From an uncultured Lachnospiraceae bacterium (GTDB lineage: Bacteria > Bacillota > Clostridia > Lachnospirales > Lachnospiraceae): a stretch of 64,000 nucleotides of DNA. The notes under the pieces were generated by a model. That model worked only from the letters and a program-made list of their open reading frames with translations, searched no databases and had not been told where the DNA came from. The translations under genes were made by a program, and so were the position numbers. Shown piece after piece: positions 60,613 through 64,000 of the stretch. Location: the NCBI GenBank assembly GCA_900316075.1, contig ONBT01000018.1, positions 1 to 64,000 on the forward strand. The letters are read 5' to 3'. Within the stretch, counting starts at the first letter, position 1. Every line of letters begins with the position of its first letter.

Positions 60613-61386
60613 ATGCTTGTTACAATACTGCGGATTGTATTGGCTGTGGCGGCGGTCATCAATGTCTACGGCTGTTGGTCCATGAACAAGAGGATTGCCG
60701 ACGTCTCCAAGGTCTTCCTGATGCCCCTGGTCATGGCTATCTATTTCGCCCGGCTCGCTCAGAATGCAGCAACTGCCTTGCCCGGCGCTGCCGGGAATGC
60801 GGCCGGCGGAGCGGGGACGGGACTCGCGGGAAATGCGTCGGCTGTTGGCGGGACAGGTGCAGGACTTTTCGCTGCCCTTTCCATCCCCCTTCTTCTCGGC
60901 ATGATTGCAGGCTATCTCGGTGACATCTTTCTTCTGAAAGACAGCCTTTTCGCGGCCGGCCTCGGGGCCTTCCTCTGCGGCCATATCTTCTATATAATAG
61001 CCTTCACAAGGGACATCGTCTGGAAGCCGCAGACGGCCCTGCTTCTTCTCATCCTCATTCCCTATATCATCTATATTCTCTGGCTGAAGAAGCACCTGAT
61101 TCCCTGGGTTCCGGCAAATATGAAGATACCAGTCTTTGTCTACATGGCGGCTATTGTCGCCATGAGCGTATCCGCCTTCCTGCGCTTTTCGGCCGTGGGC
61201 GACGGACTCTCTGCGGAATATATCTTCTATACCTTCCTCGGGAGCGTCCTTTTTGTGGCCTCGGACAGTATTCTTGCTATGACGGTCTTTAAGCGGGACG
61301 TGGGCTCTTTCATGGAAGTCGGAGTGATGATCACCTATGTCTTTGCCCAATTCCTCATCATGTGGGGCATGGTAAATGCAGTCTGA
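60613..61386 (+). CDS. YhhN/TMEM86-family membrane protein (lysoplasmalogenase-like)
   Basis: The 257-residue protein has about eight helices with the family acidic motifs: LLLGMIAGYLGDIFLLKD (GD), GAFLCGHIFYIIAF and LGSVLFVASDSILAMT (SD). Characterised relatives hydrolyse the vinyl-ether bond of lysoplasmalogens, which fits an anaerobe with plasmalogen lipids; activity here is inferred. A Gly/Ala/Thr-rich insertion of about 35 residues (ALPGAAGNAAGGAGTGLAGN) lies between helix 2 and helix 3. GAGGTGGAAAT precedes the ATG. Repeat array D follows. Confidence 0.85.
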   Translation: MLVTILRIVLAVAAVINVYGCWSMNKRIADVSKVFLMPLVMAIYFARLAQNAATALPGAAGNAAGGAGTGLAGNASAVGGTGAGLFAALSIPLLLGMIAGYLGDIFLLKDSLFAAGLGAFLCGHIFYIIAFTRDIVWKPQTALLLLILIPYIIYILWLKKHLIPWVPANMKIPVFVYMAAIVAMSVSAFLRFSAVGDGLSAEYIFYTFLGSVLFVASDSILAMTVFKRDVGSFMEVGVMITYVFAQFLIMWGMVNAV

Positions 61387-61406
61387 CCGGTGTCTTGCGC
61401 GGCGCG

Positions 61407-61587
61407 GGAGAAGAATTGTTAAGATAGCTGAAAGTTTCTCCTTTTGCCGGGAGGGCCGGAGAGTTCCGCCGCCGGGAAAGAGAGAAGAATTGTTGAGACA
61501 GCAGAAATTTCTCTTTTCTCCGGTTGAGCGGAAGAGTGCCGCCGCCGGAAAGAGAGAAGAATAGCTTGAAATGAAGGAATCCTCTCT
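61407..61587. repeat. 73-bp-period palindromic repeat array D
   Basis: Three elements start at 61407, 61481 and 61553 (steps 74 and 72, together 146 = 2 x 73); the middle element is one base short. They read (G/A)GAGAAGAAT...TTTCTC(C/T), followed by TTTTG or TTTC. The two intervals share CCGCCGCCGG(G)AAAG at their ends. Same orientation as arrays A and C. It fills the gap between the YhhN gene and the methyltransferase gene. Confidence 0.85.
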
Positions 61588-61614
61588 TTACCGGCAGAGG
61601 ATGGGAGAATATCT

Positions 61615-62628
61615 ATGCTGATAGCTGACGGCTGGAAAGATTTTGAGGTCCTCGACTGCGACGGGGGCGAGAAGCTGGAGCGGTGGGGGGACTATATCCT
61701 CCTGCGGCCGGACCCCCAGGTCATCTGGAGGACCGGGCGGAAGGCCCCTGAATGGAAGAAACTTTCCGGCCACTATCATCGCTCAGCCAAGGGCGGGGGC
61801 GACTGGGAAATCTTTGACCTGCCTGAGGAATGGCAGATCGGCTACACTCTTTCTTCTATAGAAAAGGAAATCCGTTTCAACCTCCGTCCCTTCAAGTTCA
61901 AGCACACGGGCGTCTTCCCGGAGCAGGCGGCCAACTGGGAAATCTTCTCGAAGCTGATTGCCGACAGGAAAGCTGCGGAACCGGACCGGGAAGTGAAAGT
62001 CCTGAATCTCTTTGCCTACACCGGCGGGGCCACCATGGCGGCCGCGGCAGCAGGAGCGAGTGTCACCCACGTCGATGCAAGCAAAGGCATGGTCGGCTGG
62101 GCGAAGGACAACGCGGGCGCGAGCCATCTTGCGAGCGCCCCCATCCGCTGGCTTGTGGACGACTGTGTGAAGTTTGTTGAGCGGGAAATCCGCCGGGGCA
62201 ATCACTACGACGCCGTCATCATGGACCCGCCCTCCTACGGCCGCGGGCCCAAGGGAGAAATCTGGAAGATTGAAGATTCTGTCTGGTACCTCGTGAATAT
62301 CTGCGCCCAGCTGCTTTCCGACAAGCCCCTATTCTTCCTTATCAATTCTTATACCACGGGTCTGCAGCCGGCGGTGCTTTCCTATATGCTCTCGGCAGTC
62401 CTTACGCAGGGGCGGACCGGGGGCGTCGGCTACAGGACGACTGAAGCAGACGATGCGCAGAAGAATCAGGAGCAGGATGGGAATACCGGGGATGCTTACG
62501 AGGGCGGCTCTGCTCCTGAGGCCGGCAGGAAATTTTCCTGCCGCGTCACCGCCAGCGAAATCGGCCTTCCCGTGAAGCACACCGGCCTCGTCCTCCCCTG
62601 TGGCGCGTCGGGGATGGCGGTATTCTAA
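61615..62628 (+). CDS. SAM-dependent (rRNA-type) methyltransferase
   Basis: The 337-residue protein is related to RlmI/RlmK-type class I methyltransferases. It has an N-terminal substrate part, motif I VLNLFAYTGGATMAAAAAGA, VTHVDASKGMVGWAKDNA and the catalytic-region DPPSYGRGPKGEIWKIED. Near the C-terminus an extra hydrophilic stretch (TEADDAQKNQEQDGNTGDAY to APEAGRK) interrupts the last strands before GLPVKHTGLVLPCG. The ATG lies close behind array D with GGGAGAATATCT as a possible ribosome site. Target nucleotide unknown. Confidence 0.87.
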   Translation: MLIADGWKDFEVLDCDGGEKLERWGDYILLRPDPQVIWRTGRKAPEWKKLSGHYHRSAKGGGDWEIFDLPEEWQIGYTLSSIEKEIRFNLRPFKFKHTGVFPEQAANWEIFSKLIADRKAAEPDREVKVLNLFAYTGGATMAAAAAGASVTHVDASKGMVGWAKDNAGASHLASAPIRWLVDDCVKFVEREIRRGNHYDAVIMDPPSYGRGPKGEIWKIEDSVWYLVNICAQLLSDKPLFFLINSYTTGLQPAVLSYMLSAVLTQGRTGGVGYRTTEADDAQKNQEQDGNTGDAYEGGSAPEAGRKFSCRVTASEIGLPVKHTGLVLPCGASGMAVF

Positions 62629-62665
62629 TTGTATTCAATAAAGAACAATATTTCTTCAAAAATCC

Positions 62666-62694
62666 TTGCAGACCGGGGGAAATCTTGGTATAGT
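62666..62694 (+). promoter_or_regulatory. Promoter of the S10 ribosomal protein operon
   Basis: TTGCAG (62666-62671), 17-bp spacer and TATAGT (62689-62694). The predicted transcript has a leader of about 295 bases before rpsJ. Confidence 0.75.
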
Positions 62695-62996
62695 ACCACT
62701 TGCTGTGACATTGATAGCGTAGATGTATGAGATTGCTGTTTCCGCATGAGTGACGGACCAACCCACCGAGCACTGAAGCGGCCGCAGGGAACTCGTACGG
62801 AGCGAATGTCAAGTTCAGGAAACTGGCGACAACGTGCAGCTGTACAAACAATCGGTCTACATATGGTAGAAACGCCCGCGGTAAGTCAATTGCGGCCTTT
62901 TTCAGAAGAGGCATGCGGACACGCCCGGGGCAGTGTAATGTACAGTCACCACTTGTCGTACTCTTAAAAAGTGCGAATAAGGAGGCGGCTTTTTTT
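62695..62996 (+). promoter_or_regulatory. Long untranslated leader of the S10 operon
   Basis: No credible ORF lies between the promoter and rpsJ; a 73-codon frame from 62746 lacks a ribosome site and looks random. Short complementary segments exist, for example CCGC/GCGG near 62875-62896 followed by CCTTTTT, which could be a weak attenuator. Long leaders with control sites are known for S10 operons (L4 control in E. coli), but no matching structure is recognised here. Confidence 0.45.
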
Positions 62997-63302
62997 ATGG
63001 CAACAATGAGAATTACCCTGAAGGCTTATGATCACGAGCTTGTTGATCAGTCCGCACAGAAGATCATCGACACCGTGAAGAAGAACGGTGAGGCGGTCAG
63101 CGGTCCTGTACCCCTTCCCACGAAGAAGGAAGTTGTTACTATCCTTCGTGCGGTTCACAAGTACAAGGATTCCCGGGAGCAGTTCGAGCAGAGAACACAC
63201 AAGCGGCTCATCGACATCCTGACTCCCACCCAGACTACGATTGATGCTCTTTCCCGTCTGGAAATGCCTGCAGGCGTAGACATCAATATCAAGATGAAAT
63301 AA
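62997..63302 (+). CDS. rpsJ: 30S ribosomal protein S10
   Basis: The 101-residue protein [20 protein letters not shown] is followed by [38 protein letters not shown] and ends GVDINIKMK, a complete and highly conserved S10. AAGGAGGCGGCTTTTTTT precedes ATG 62997; the longer open frame is not used. It is the first gene of the S10 operon. Confidence 0.97.
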   Translation: MATMRITLKAYDHELVDQSAQKIIDTVKKNGEAVSGPVPLPTKKEVVTILRAVHKYKDSREQFEQRTHKRLIDILTPTQTTIDALSRLEMPAGVDINIKMK

Positions 63303-63383
63303 TCATCGCGATATCTCAAATTTTGGTACCAATATATGAACCTCAGGGTTGCACATGAGGTTCCGCTATAGGAGGAATTTTTT

Positions 63384-64000
63384 ATGAACAAGGCAATACT
63401 TACGAGGAAGCTGGGTATGACCCAGATCTTCGGCGACAACGGCGAGCTCATCCCCGTTACTGTTCTTGAGGCTGGTCCCTGCGTAGTTACCCAGGTCAAG
63501 ACGGTAGAGAACGACGGCTATGAGGCAGTTCAGGTCGGCTTCGTAGATGACAAGGAAAAGGTCACCACGAAAGACGCGAACGGCGTTAAGTCCGTTGCTC
63601 ACCGTCACGGCACGAACAAGCCGGAGGCAGGCCACTTCAAGAAGGCCGGCGTTTCCGCAAAGCGTTATGTTCGTGAGTTCCGTTTTGACAACTCTTCCGA
63701 ATATCAGCTGGCTCAGGAAATCAAGGCCGACATCTTCGCTGAAGGCGATCATGTAGATGCTACCGGCATCACCAAGGGCAAGGGCTTCCAGGGCGCTATC
63801 AAGAGACTCGGTCAGCACAGAGGACCCATGGCTCACGGTTCCAAGTTCCACCGTCATCAGGGTTCCAACGGTTCCTGCTCCACACCGAGCCGTGTATTCA
63901 AGGGTAAGGGAATGCCCGGTCAGATGGGCGGCGTTCGTGCCACAGTACAGAACCTGCGCGTCGTAAAGGTAGACCCTGAAAAGAATCTTCTTCTCGTCAA
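63384..64000 (+). CDS. rplC: 50S ribosomal protein L3 (partial, runs off the window)
   Basis: The frame opens [20 protein letters not shown] behind ATAGGAGGAATTTTTT and stays open to the last base. It contains [52 protein letters not shown] and [11 protein letters not shown], all L3 hallmarks (about 205 codons visible of ~210). It is 81 bases after rpsJ in the usual S10-L3 order. Confidence 0.97.
   Translation, partial: MNKAILTRKLGMTQIFGDNGELIPVTVLEAGPCVVTQVKTVENDGYEAVQVGFVDDKEKVTTKDANGVKSVAHRHGTNKPEAGHFKKAGVSAKRYVREFRFDNSSEYQLAQEIKADIFAEGDHVDATGITKGKGFQGAIKRLGQHRGPMAHGSKFHRHQGSNGSCSTPSRVFKGKGMPGQMGGVRATVQNLRVVKVDPEKNLLLV

Noticed and set aside
62746..62967. 73-codon ORF before rpsJ
   Set aside because: No ribosome site, unlike any ribosomal leader peptide I know, and it overlaps the S10 leader.

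Overview
The window looks like a chromosome segment of a fairly GC-rich Gram-positive anaerobe of the Clostridia, most likely a Lachnospiraceae relative. Supporting signs are AGGAGG-type ribosome binding sites, lipoprotein signal peptides, pyruvate formate-lyase with its radical activase, a BMP-type nucleoside ABC operon, a CIRCE-controlled small heat-shock gene, M3 and M32 peptidases, CAP-domain secreted proteins and AAA/DUF4143 ATPases. The species assignment is inference. No tRNA, rRNA, CRISPR-Cas, prophage or complete IS element was recognised.

Layout. 1-9020 is accessory and heavily eroded: fragments and internally deleted genes (MBL hydrolase, flavin reductase, DUF2798 protein, SnoaL-like, ATPase, HD domain and GNAT tails) lie among a few intact genes (flavodoxin, DUF1653, hydroxyacyl-CoA dehydrogenase, two small drug/metabolite transporters, a DUF2238 membrane protein, a HicAB toxin-antitoxin pair and a PocR-domain sensor). 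9084-12211 is pflA/pflB with a long, repeat-containing leader. 12715-19351 holds a chemoreceptor, a membrane-anchored hydrolase, a structured leader RNA candidate, an Rpn nuclease and a DUF4143 ATPase. 19415-24380 holds a GH13 amylase-like enzyme, an unusual peptidase-S51-like/GGDEF/EAL fusion and a CIRCE-controlled Hsp20. 24562-27159 is metY-luxS-mtnN (sulfur amino acid and AI-2 cycle). 27305-32392 is a four-gene nucleoside-type ABC importer. 32574-37867 holds a solitary HicB, RmuC and two peptidases. 38153-45596 is an oligopeptide ABC operon whose second permease carries a deletion and frameshift. The oligopeptide importer and the oligopeptidases fit a peptide-using lifestyle. 46546-53465 holds two EamA transporters, a heterodimeric ABC exporter and a split ThrE exporter. 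53960-62628 holds a CAP/DUF5648 secreted protein, a second DUF4143 ATPase, HAD, acyltransferase, CorA, YhhN and an rRNA-type methyltransferase. The window ends inside the S10 ribosomal protein operon (rpsJ, rplC).

The most unusual signal is a family of intergenic repeat arrays at four separate places (21195-21375, 46199-46526, 53528-53854, 61407-61587). Each array contains 3-5 imperfectly palindromic 35-bp elements of the type GGAGAA...TTCTCC. Their starts are spaced almost exactly 73 bp apart (about seven helical turns) although the sequences differ a good deal. I know of no described repeat class that matches. Other second-look items are the S51-like/GGDEF/EAL fusion, a multi-hairpin leader RNA with a terminator in front of a 24-codon ORF, and repeated in-frame low-complexity insertions in otherwise ordinary proteins.
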